Shown here: one piece after another, positions 16,847-25,600 of the stretch
Layout: every line of letters begins with the position of its first letter
Numbering within the stretch: the first letter of the stretch is position 1
DNA from: an uncultured Lachnospiraceae bacterium
Lineage (GTDB): Bacteria; Bacillota; Clostridia; Lachnospirales; Lachnospiraceae
Assembly (NCBI GenBank): GCA_934351835.1
Contig: CAKRJP010000002.1
Span: forward strand, 124,001-188,000
Direction: 5' to 3'
Length of the DNA: 64,000 nt
Position numbers and translations under genes: made by a program
The notes under the pieces: model-generated
The model's input: only the letters and a program-made list of their open reading frames with translations
Database searches by the model: none
Told to the model about the DNA's origin: nothing

Positions 16847-18202
16847 ATGAAACAACGTAGTAATTTTACGAGTAAGATTGGTTTTATCCTTGCGGCTTCC
16901 GGTTCTGCTGTAGGCCTCGGGAACATCTGGAGGTTTCCTTATCTCGCTGCCCAATACGGCGGTGGTACATTTCTTTTTATTTATCTGATCCTTGCAGTCA
17001 CGTTTGGTTTCAGCCTGATGATCGCAGAGATTGCAATCGGACGCCGTACCGGGCTCAGTGCCATCAGCGCATTCAAAGCTCTGGATAAAAGGTTTTCTTT
17101 TCTGGGAGTTCTTGCTGCCGCGATTCCTATCATCATTTTACCGTATTATTCAGTTATTGGTGGATGGGTTGTTAAATATTTTGCTGTATTTATCAGTGGA
17201 CACCGTCATTCCAGTGCTGCCGGAGATTATTTTTCTTCCTTTATCGGCGAGACTTTCCAGCCAATCGCCTGGTTTGCTCTGTTCCTCGGTTTGACAGCTC
17301 TGGTTGTTTTATTCGGTGTTGAAAAAGGTATCGAAACTGTAAGTAAGGTTCTGATGCCTATACTGGTTCTTCTTACTTTATTCGTAGCTGTTTACGGACT
17401 GACTGTAGACGGCGCTAAAGACGGTCTCATTTATTATCTGAAACCTCATATGGCGGATGTGTCTGCCAAGACGATTCTGGCAGCCATGGGGCAGCTTTTC
17501 TATTCCATGTCCCTTGCCATGGGTATCATGATCACGTACGGTTCTTATATGAAAAAAGATGACTGCCTTGAAAGCTGTGTACGTCATATCGAGTTTTTCG
17601 ATACTTTGGTTGCTTTCCTTGCAGGTCTGATGATCATTCCTGCCGTATTTGCATTCTCCGGCGGTGACAAAGCAGCTTTAGGTGCAGGACCGGGACTTAT
17701 GTTTATCACACTTCCAAAAGTATTTGACAGTATGCGCTTCGGCGGCGTCATTGGAACGTTGTTCTTCTTATTAGTATTATTTGCGGCACTTACTTCATCC
17801 ATCTCATTGATGGAGACCATCGTATCTTTCATCATGGACAGATTACACTGGCCACGTAAACGTTCCTGCATCCTGGTATTTGTATTTTCACTGATCGTCG
17901 GTATTCCGTCTTCTCTTGGATTCGGACCGCTGAGTTTCATCAGTTGGATGGGAATGTCTGTGCTTGATATCATGGACTTCATCAGTAATAGTGTATTGAT
18001 GCCGATTGTTGCATTCTTTACCTGTATCTTCGTCGGTTTCGTCATTAAACCTAAGGCAATTGCGGACGAGGCAAAAGAGAATGGAGCAACATTCAAAGCA
18101 GAAAAGATGTTCAGCGTGATCATCAAATGGATTGCACCGATTTTCTTAGTTCTGATCCTTACAAGTTCGATCGCCAGTGCACTTGGTATCTTTACTATTT
18201 AA
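16847..18202 (+). CDS. Neurotransmitter:sodium symporter (NSS) family transporter
   Basis: The 451-residue membrane protein begins with the LeuT-family hallmark: FILAASGSAVGLGNIWRFPY, the unwound TM1 that binds sodium and substrate. About eleven to twelve hydrophobic segments follow. It would import an amino acid or related amine with Na+; the substrate cannot be read from sequence. GAGGAGG precedes the ATG. It is a single gene followed by a bidirectional terminator. Confidence 0.93.
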   Translation: MKQRSNFTSKIGFILAASGSAVGLGNIWRFPYLAAQYGGGTFLFIYLILAVTFGFSLMIAEIAIGRRTGLSAISAFKALDKRFSFLGVLAAAIPIIILPYYSVIGGWVVKYFAVFISGHRHSSAAGDYFSSFIGETFQPIAWFALFLGLTALVVLFGVEKGIETVSKVLMPILVLLTLFVAVYGLTVDGAKDGLIYYLKPHMADVSAKTILAAMGQLFYSMSLAMGIMITYGSYMKKDDCLESCVRHIEFFDTLVAFLAGLMIIPAVFAFSGGDKAALGAGPGLMFITLPKVFDSMRFGGVIGTLFFLLVLFAALTSSISLMETIVSFIMDRLHWPRKRSCILVFVFSLIVGIPSSLGFGPLSFISWMGMSVLDIMDFISNSVLMPIVAFFTCIFVGFVIKPKAIADEAKENGATFKAEKMFSVIIKWIAPIFLVLILTSSIASALGIFTI

Positions 18203-18241
18203 TTATACATGCCCATACAAAGTGGTACTGCATAACTTTTT

Positions 18242-18276
18242 AAAATGGCGGGAACATATTCGTCCCCGCCATTTTT
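18242..18276. terminator. Bidirectional terminator between NSS and degV genes
   Basis: AAAATGGCGGG (18242-18252) pairs with CCCGCCATTTT (18265-18275). The A and T flanks make it functional in both directions between convergent genes. Confidence 0.8.
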
Positions 18277-18323
18277 ATCTGATATTTTCTTTATTAATTA
18301 TTGACTTCGATACGTTCTTCTTT

Positions 18324-19187
18324 CTATCGTTCATCCCCCATGCAAAACACTGCCAGTACTCCCGGTCCGGTGTGTCCTCCGATCACATTTCCAATATTGT
18401 GAATCAGGATATTCTCAACTCCCATCTTCTCACGCACCAGTTTTGCCATATATTCGGCCTCTTCCAGGCAATCTCCGTGTGTGATCATCACGATATCATT
18501 TTCTGTGTCTTTCGCCTGTACTGCCGCTTTTTCTACCAGTTTGTGAATAGATTTCTTGCGGCCTCTCACCTGACCGACCATCTCCAACGCTCCGTTATTA
18601 TCCATACGAAGGATCGGCTTGATCTGTACCAATGTTCCAATAATCGCCACCGTCTTCGAAACTCTTCCGCCACGATGCAGATGATTGAGATCATCTACTG
18701 TAAAGTTGTGACATACATTCAGCTTATGTTTCTCTGCCCATCCGGCAGCCTCCTCGATGGTCATGCCCTCCTCTCTCCGCTTCAATACATAATACAAAAG
18801 GAGTCCCTCTCCCATACATGCACAAAGAGTATCTACCACAATGATCTTTCTCTCTGGATATTCTTCCTGCAATTCTTCTGCCGCCAGACGCATGCTGTTA
18901 TAGGTTCCACTCAGTGCAGATGAAAACGCAAGATGTAATATATCCTTGCCTTCTTTTAAATACGGTTCCAACGCCTCTCTTGCCTCTTCCGGATTCACCT
19001 GTGAGGTCACCGGAAGTTTACCCTTACGCATCAACTGAAAAAATTCTTTGGATGTGTATCCTGACATATCCGGAAATGTCTTTCCATCTATCGTATATTT
19101 GAGCGGGATTATCGGCACTCCTCTATCCTCAAGCCACTCTTTTGGCAAGTCTACGGTACTGTTTACTGTAATCACATACTCACTCAT
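18324..19187 (-). CDS. DegV family fatty-acid-binding protein
   Basis: The 287-residue protein has the DegV fold signature: ITVNSTVDLP near the N-terminus, TSQVNPEE and FSSALSGTYNS in the first half, and RGGRVSKTVAIIGTLVQIKP in the second. DegV/FakB proteins hold fatty acids for FakA kinase. The ATG at 19187 lies at correct spacing from GGAGGG, while an ATG at 19193 abuts that site. It stands between the NSS gene and the corrinoid transporter operon. Confidence 0.9.
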   Translation of the reverse strand: MSEYVITVNSTVDLPKEWLEDRGVPIIPLKYTIDGKTFPDMSGYTSKEFFQLMRKGKLPVTSQVNPEEAREALEPYLKEGKDILHLAFSSALSGTYNSMRLAAEELQEEYPERKIIVVDTLCACMGEGLLLYYVLKRREEGMTIEEAAGWAEKHKLNVCHNFTVDDLNHLHRGGRVSKTVAIIGTLVQIKPILRMDNNGALEMVGQVRGRKKSIHKLVEKAAVQAKDTENDIVMITHGDCLEEAEYMAKLVREKMGVENILIHNIGNVIGGHTGPGVLAVFCMGDER

Positions 19188-19250
19188 ATCCATCCCTCCA
19201 AACTTTTTATCTGTCATCATCATAGCACTTTTCATGGTCTTATTCAAATA

Positions 19251-20372
19251 TTATAAGATTTCTTTACCATTATGATACATCTCTAATTTTCCGAGTTTTT
19301 TCGCCTCTTCTAATAGTTCTTTCAATCTCTCATTGCAACTACCTATTACGCTTCCTGCATCAATAACTCTGTTGCATTTTCGGATCATTTCCATTGCTTT
19401 TTCAAAAATTTCATCACTGATCGGCTGAAAAGTCTTCTCCTCGATTATTTCGGCTGCAAGCATCTTCGCAAGTCTGTAATCAATATCATTATCATATAAG
19501 ACGCCGGCCGCAAAGGGAATTCCATTTCTCCGTAATTCCCGGTAAATCGGAATTCCATTTCCGCTGTTTGAAATAACAAAAACTTCCGGTGTTCCTTTCG
19601 CGCCGGGAAGCTCTATGCTTCCGAATACCGGATCAAAATAACCTTGTTCGATTTCATATAATTCCCGTATAATATCTTCTTTAAAAATTGTTTCCGGTGT
19701 TCCAAAATGCGAAATTGTATCGCCCTTTACGCACACAATTTTATCCGATACTTTCTGTGCAAGATCGATCTCATGTAAAGACATGATTACTGTAATTTGT
19801 TTTTCTCTTGCCATATTTTCTAAAATAGACAACAATTCCAATTTATGTCTGATATCCAGAAATGATGTCGGTTCGTCCAAAATGATGATTTCCGGCTCCT
19901 GACAGATTGCTCTTGCAAGAAGCACTCGCTGTCTCTGTCCGTCACTGATCGCATTGAAATCTCGGTTTCCAAGATTTTCCGCATGGACAGCTCGCAAAGC
20001 CTCATCCACCTTCTCTTCGTCCCCCTTTGAAAGGATTCCCAGTCTTCCTGTATAGGGATATCTCCCGGTTGCCACAATATCATGACAGGTCATTAGTTCT
20101 GTTTTAATTCTCTCTGTCAGAACTACGGCCATCTTAGAAGAAAGTTCTTTATAAGACATCTTAAGAAGTGACGCATCATTAAAATATACTTCTCCTCCAA
20201 GAAGTTTCAACTGCCTGGTAATACTCTTTAAGATGGTCGATTTACCGGCTCCGTTCGGCCCGATCAGCGTGATAATCTCGCCCTTTTGAATGTCCATATC
20301 GATGTCCCGGATCAGGGTTTTACCGTGATATCCAACAGCCATTTTCTTTGTCTGAAAATAATAATCAGCCAT
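19251..20372 (-). CDS. btuD: ABC transporter ATPase, BtuD/FecE type with C-terminal extension
   Basis: The first 240 residues are a FecE/BtuD-type ATPase: Walker A GPNGAGKST, signature SDGQRQRVLLARA and Walker B IIILDEPTSFLD. About 125 further residues (from GSIELPGAKGTPEVF) form an extra domain that I recall from clostridial FecE-like proteins; its function is unknown. It is the last gene of the cobalamin-riboswitch operon, so its cargo is probably a corrinoid. Specificity comes from the riboswitch rather than the protein sequence. Confidence 0.85.
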   Translation of the reverse strand: MADYYFQTKKMAVGYHGKTLIRDIDMDIQKGEIITLIGPNGAGKSTILKSITRQLKLLGGEVYFNDASLLKMSYKELSSKMAVVLTERIKTELMTCHDIVATGRYPYTGRLGILSKGDEEKVDEALRAVHAENLGNRDFNAISDGQRQRVLLARAICQEPEIIILDEPTSFLDIRHKLELLSILENMAREKQITVIMSLHEIDLAQKVSDKIVCVKGDTISHFGTPETIFKEDIIRELYEIEQGYFDPVFGSIELPGAKGTPEVFVISNSGNGIPIYRELRRNGIPFAAGVLYDNDIDYRLAKMLAAEIIEEKTFQPISDEIFEKAMEMIRKCNRVIDAGSVIGSCNERLKELLEEAKKLGKLEMYHNGKEIL

Positions 20373-20377
20373 GTTTT

Positions 20378-21418
20378 CTACCGTCCTTTCTCACGTTTTA
20401 TCATCATATAGATTACAATCGGCGCTCCGAGAAGTGATGTTACCGTACTGATATTTAACTCTACCGGTGCCATCGCCATCCTGGCAATAAGATCACAGAT
20501 CATACAGAATACTGCTCCCGCAAAGAACGTTCCCGGAATGATCACGATCGGTTTCGATGTACCGAATGCCTTTCTCGCCAAAAATGGGACCGCAATACCC
20601 ACAAAGGAAATCGGGCCTGCAAATGCTGTCACACAGGCTGATAATATACTGGACACTATAATCAGAACAATTCTGAAACATCTGACATTCACGCCTATAC
20701 TCTGCGCATAGGCTTCTCCAAGCTGATACGCATTCATCGGCTTAGACATGAAAAAGGTCGTAATCACAGCAATACCAACAACAATTACCGCAACTTTAAC
20801 ATTACTCCAGTTCATTCCGGAAAAGCTTCCCTGTGACCATCCATGAAGATTGACGATATCTGAGTCATCCGCAAAAGTTACCACAAAATCTGTGATTGCA
20901 GAACATATATATCCGATCATAATTCCACCTACCAGGAGAGATGCCATATGATTGACTTTTTGTGACATCAGAAGAATAAATCCCGTAGATATCAGTGCTC
21001 CGATAAATGCTGCCATGATCAGTGTCCATGAAGAAAAATGCCCAATATATTTTAAAAATACGATCATTGTAAGTGCCACGACCATCTTTGCCCCGGAAGA
21101 AATTCCAAGGACAAACGGACCTGCGATCGGGTTTGAAAAAAAGGTCTGCAACAGAAAACCGGACAGAGACAAAGCTCCGCCCAGCATTGCAGCCATGAGG
21201 ATACGCGGCAGACGTATCTTCCAGATAATACTGTATTCCACCGCTTCTCCATCATGCATAAATAATATTTTTAAAATCTTTGAAACTGAAATATGGACAT
21301 TTCCAGTGTTGATATTCAAAACCGTCACAACACAGAATAACACAGCAAGTGCTACGAACACCACCGCATATCTTGAACGTCTTTTGAAATTTTCATTATG
21401 AAAACTAAGATTCTCCAT
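20378..21418 (-). CDS. btuC: ABC transporter permease, FecCD/BtuC family
   Basis: The 346-residue protein has about nine to ten membrane helices and FecCD motifs: RLPRILMAAMLGGALSLSG, NPIAGPFVLGISSGA and FVGIAVPFLARKAFG. It forms the channel of a binding-protein-dependent importer for iron chelates, heme or corrinoids. It lies five bases upstream of the ATPase gene, and its stop is close to that gene's start. The cobalamin riboswitch upstream argues for corrinoid transport. Confidence 0.88.
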   Translation of the reverse strand: MENLSFHNENFKRRSRYAVVFVALAVLFCVVTVLNINTGNVHISVSKILKILFMHDGEAVEYSIIWKIRLPRILMAAMLGGALSLSGFLLQTFFSNPIAGPFVLGISSGAKMVVALTMIVFLKYIGHFSSWTLIMAAFIGALISTGFILLMSQKVNHMASLLVGGIMIGYICSAITDFVVTFADDSDIVNLHGWSQGSFSGMNWSNVKVAVIVVGIAVITTFFMSKPMNAYQLGEAYAQSIGVNVRCFRIVLIIVSSILSACVTAFAGPISFVGIAVPFLARKAFGTSKPIVIIPGTFFAGAVFCMICDLIARMAMAPVELNISTVTSLLGAPIVIYMMIKREKGR

Positions 21419-21437
21419 ATTCTTTCACCATCACTTA

Positions 21438-22661
21438 CTACTGCATTTTCTCTAAAAATGTCATCTGATCCTGGTCTTTACCTGTCAGCATCAAATGAAT
21501 ATCTTTGATCAGTTCACCGGTCTTATCTGTTGCCTGATACAGATTTTTTCCAGTATACCATACATTTCCGTCTTTCACAGCTTTAAAATCTGCAAATAAT
21601 TCATTCTTTGCTTCCAGATCACTGATGCTGCTTACCTGACCATCGATGGTTCCATTGTAGATCAGATAATCCGCATCCACTGCAGTTGCATAAAATTCTT
21701 CCATAGTAAGTTTTACAGAAGGTGCATTACTGTCTGGATTCTTCAGATCTTTAAATGCATATCTTCCTCCGGCGATTTCAATCATTGAAGGTATGTAATC
21801 TTCTGATTTTCTTACAACGATAGAACCGTCCGAATTTACATAGAAATACGCAACCGTTTTTTCTGTATTCTTAAAGCCTTCCAGATCATCTACAATCTTT
21901 GCTTCCCTCTCAAAGAATTCACCTGCCTGGTCTTCTTTATTCAACATTGCACCGTATAATTTTACCCACTCTGTTCTTCCAAGTGGATTGCCTTCATAAC
22001 TTGAATAATCCACAAATACCGGAATATCCAGGTCTTCGATCATTTCCTGTACCTTTGGGGTATGAAGAATCATGGTAGACTCTACCGCAAGATTACATTC
22101 TCCATCAACTAACATTTCATAATCCGGCTCACTGTATTTTCCTGCATAAGTGATCTTGCCCTCATTCATGGCTGTCTTTACATTATCTACATACCATCCA
22201 TCTGCTGTTACACCAGAAAATTTAACATTGTCTAATCCATCAATCTCATCAAACAAAGACATTACTGCAGTAGCAGCCATATAAATGTGGTCCAGTGGCT
22301 GCTCTAAGACTACAATATCCTCATCCAGATCCTCCGGGGCTTCTTTTCCTTCCGGAACTACCAGATACTGGCGGTCCTCATGTACATCTATCAGTTTGTA
22401 GCCACCCTCGTAATAATATATATCAAATTCGGTTGCGTACTCCAGATCCATTGTGGATTTATAGGTCAGCCCAGCAATCTCCGGGGCTTCCTTTTTCTCT
22501 TTCTTTGACTGATCCGCTGCAGATGAGGTGTCGCCTGCATTTACCGTACTTTGATATGACGTCTGGCTTCCGGAACTGGAAGAACCAGACTGCCCGCAGC
22601 CAGCCAGGAGAAGACTCCCGGCCAGTGCACATGCAATCACTTTATATATTTTCTTTTTCAT
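21438..22661 (-). CDS. btuF: ABC transporter substrate-binding lipoprotein, BtuF-like
   Basis: The 407-residue protein has a lipobox (LLLAGCGQS), a Ser/Gly-rich linker and a two-lobed periplasmic-binding fold with a long connecting helix. It should capture the substrate outside the membrane and deliver it to the FecCD-type permease. Its ATG overlaps the stop codon of the upstream giant gene (TAATG), implying coupled translation. Its N-lobe (from EAPEIAGLTYKSTMDLEYA) is clearly paralogous to the C-terminal part of that giant protein. Confidence 0.85.
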   Translation of the reverse strand: MKKKIYKVIACALAGSLLLAGCGQSGSSSSGSQTSYQSTVNAGDTSSAADQSKKEKKEAPEIAGLTYKSTMDLEYATEFDIYYYEGGYKLIDVHEDRQYLVVPEGKEAPEDLDEDIVVLEQPLDHIYMAATAVMSLFDEIDGLDNVKFSGVTADGWYVDNVKTAMNEGKITYAGKYSEPDYEMLVDGECNLAVESTMILHTPKVQEMIEDLDIPVFVDYSSYEGNPLGRTEWVKLYGAMLNKEDQAGEFFEREAKIVDDLEGFKNTEKTVAYFYVNSDGSIVVRKSEDYIPSMIEIAGGRYAFKDLKNPDSNAPSVKLTMEEFYATAVDADYLIYNGTIDGQVSSISDLEAKNELFADFKAVKDGNVWYTGKNLYQATDKTGELIKDIHLMLTGKDQDQMTFLEKMQ

Positions 22662-25600
22662 TATTTTTTCTCCTGACTTTCTTTCTGCTTTACAGTCTGC
22701 ACAAACATCTTATTTGCCTGATCCTCACAGCCAAACAATACTCCGTATACTTTTATCCACTCTGCCTTCGCAAGTTCTTCTTTTTCATCTGCGGAACGGT
22801 CTACAACAGCTGTAATACCAAGTAACGCTAATTTTTCTGTCAGCTTTTCATAGCGTTTGGTCTGTTTTGAAACAGAAAGTTTCTGATTTTCCCTTGGCAA
22901 AATGTTTTCAGGTAAAATCACCAGATTTGTATCCTGTTTCACTAACGTCTTCATTTTCAGATTCGTTGTTTTTCCGGCATACATTACCTCTGCATCTTTT
23001 CCCGTCTTAATCTTATCAGCCACAGAAGATAACTTACAGTCTTTTTTCTTCATTCCGACAGCTGATACTTTGTCTGTCAGACCAAGTTTATCCATCATTC
23101 TCAGAATATCATTCGTTCCGGCATAAGCCTTATTATTCGGCATTTTCACAATAATCATTTCCTGATCAAGTCCTACCGGCACCTCTACGTTTTCCGGTAC
23201 CAGAAGATATTTCACGATATTACCTTTGTAAAGTTTTGTTGCCAGTTCTGATTCACTGACTCCGTTTCCGTCATCACTTGATGTTCCGGCCTCTTCCTCG
23301 ACAGCTGTCAGTTTGCTCTTACTGTTTTTGCTGTCAGACTTCTTATTCTTCTTTGACTTCTTTGATTTCTTCGAAGCTTTCTCTGTCTTCTTTGAATCTT
23401 TCTTTGCCTGTTTTGCCAATTTTTCCGGATCTCTTGCAGTATCCTTTGTCATATCCACTTCCAGAAGTGTAATTCCCTGGTCATAGTGATAGATCTTGAA
23501 ATACTGTGCATATTCAAGTTTTGTCTCGGACTGGTATGTAAGTCCCATGATCTCCGGAGCTTTTTCATCCAGAGTTTTATTTGTATTGGCATTTGCGGCT
23601 GCTGCACTACCGTTTGCTGCCGCTGCAAGGTAAACGAAAATATTATAGGCAATCTCGTGGGCTACAGACATTTTGTCTGTCATTCCAAGGATCTTATTAT
23701 TCTTATTAAGCTCAATTGGAATAACAACTGTCGCCTGTCCACCACCTTTTGTCGTGTAATAAATATTTCCGTTCGCTTTAACATACTGATAATGATCACT
23801 ACTGAAGATCAAAGTTGCATATGCCTGACCATTCGTTACCGTTACCTTATTACAGTAAATTTTGACTCTTCCGCTACCACCTGACCATGTAAATCTATCC
23901 GGTGTATAAACGCCATCTTTCAGTGTCGTGGCATTATTTACATGTCCGGTAGATCCACTGGTATCAGATTCATACTTAGATTCTTTATCCGCTTTTCCGT
24001 TATTAGACGGTACCTTCGTTCCCTGGTTTCCAGGTTTTGACGGAGTCGACGGCTTTGTAGAATCATCTTTTCCATCATCAGTTGGAAGATCGCTGATCTT
24101 TGTTAATGTTGAAAGATCGAACGTAATCTCTCTGTCATACCATTTATTCTGTCTTTCTGAATGTGATGCAACATTCAGTACTTCTGTCAGGGAAGATACT
24201 GGAATTGTATATGTATATTTTCCGTCAGAATTTACTGTATATCCTGCCCACGCAGCCTTTTCTGCCTTGGCCGCATCTTCTGCAGTTCCTGCATATAAGT
24301 AATCATATCCGGTTCCGCTTAATGAAATTGCAGCACTTACTTTTCCATTCTTTACTGTCAGAACGACTTTTACTACCTTAAACATCGATGCATTTGTAGA
24401 TGCCTCGATCGTGTACACACCATCAGCCGGAATGCCTGTATCCGCAGAAGGAATATCTCCTGTCTTCTTCAGATCCTTGGAACTAAATGTCAGAGTTCTG
24501 TCATACCACGTTTTTTTACTTTCTGAGCGAGATGCTACAGCAATCTCCTTATCTAATGCCTCTACAGGGATTTCATACTGGCCTCCGGTTTTCGTAGCTC
24601 CACTGGCATCTGTATATTCTTTGGTTCCCTGATATTTAATCCAGGAATTTTCATTCGCTTTTTCTGCATCTTCGGCACTTCCCATGTAAAGATAATCATA
24701 TCCTACTCCACTTAATGTGATCAGTGCTGTCATCTTTCCATTTTTCGATGTCAGAACAGCATCTACCACTTTAAACATAGCCGCGCCTGTCTCTACCGTT
24801 GTGCTGTAGATACCATCTGCCGGCGCCTTTGTATCCTCGCCCGGTGTTGGGTCTGGGTCCGGATCCTTAATCTCACCGATCTTCGGCAGGATTCCATTGA
24901 TAAAGAACGCACTCTGCTTGTCAGACCATGTATTACTTTTCTTATTATGTACTACATACTTAATCTCTTTTCCGAGATCTGCTGTCGGGATCTTGAATGT
25001 AAAACTTCTGTAACTGTTGTAAATGTCAGAGCGATCTTCGGCAGTTACTGCATTTTTGTCCTTCACTGCATCATCATCTGCAACATCACCGATATAAATC
25101 TTATCGTAATTCGCCGCCTGAGTAACAAGTGTCACAGTTGCCGTATCTCCATTGATAGTTACTTTACTCTCACGTTCAAAACTTAAGCTTGCATAATTGT
25201 TCGTTGGATAAGCCGATCCGTAGAGATCGTACACTCCATTTTCTGTCGTATTCGGCTTATTCTCCAGATTTGGGATATTGATAAACAAATCTCTTGCATA
25301 GCTGAACCATCCGCTGTCACTTCCCGGTGTCACAGGAATGTTCATCCCCTGCTTATCCGCATCCAGACTAAATGTAAAAGTTGTAACATTCTTTCCTAAA
25401 TCATAGGTTCCTGTAACAAAAGAGCTCTTATCCTTGTCAGCCTGTGCTCCCTGGTATAATTTCGTCCATTTATTTCCTTCGACATTCAGAGTTACTATAA
25501 CTTTGTTATTCTTTAATATCGTTTTCGATGACTTGATATTGAATGCACTATACTTGTCACCTGTACCACCGGCGATTGTTTTAATACTGTCTGTATCTGT

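Noticed and set aside
18177..18923. A 248-codon plus-strand open frame overlapping degV
   Set aside because: It is antisense to DegV, Cys/His/Phe-rich, begins inside the NSS gene and runs through the terminator at 18242.
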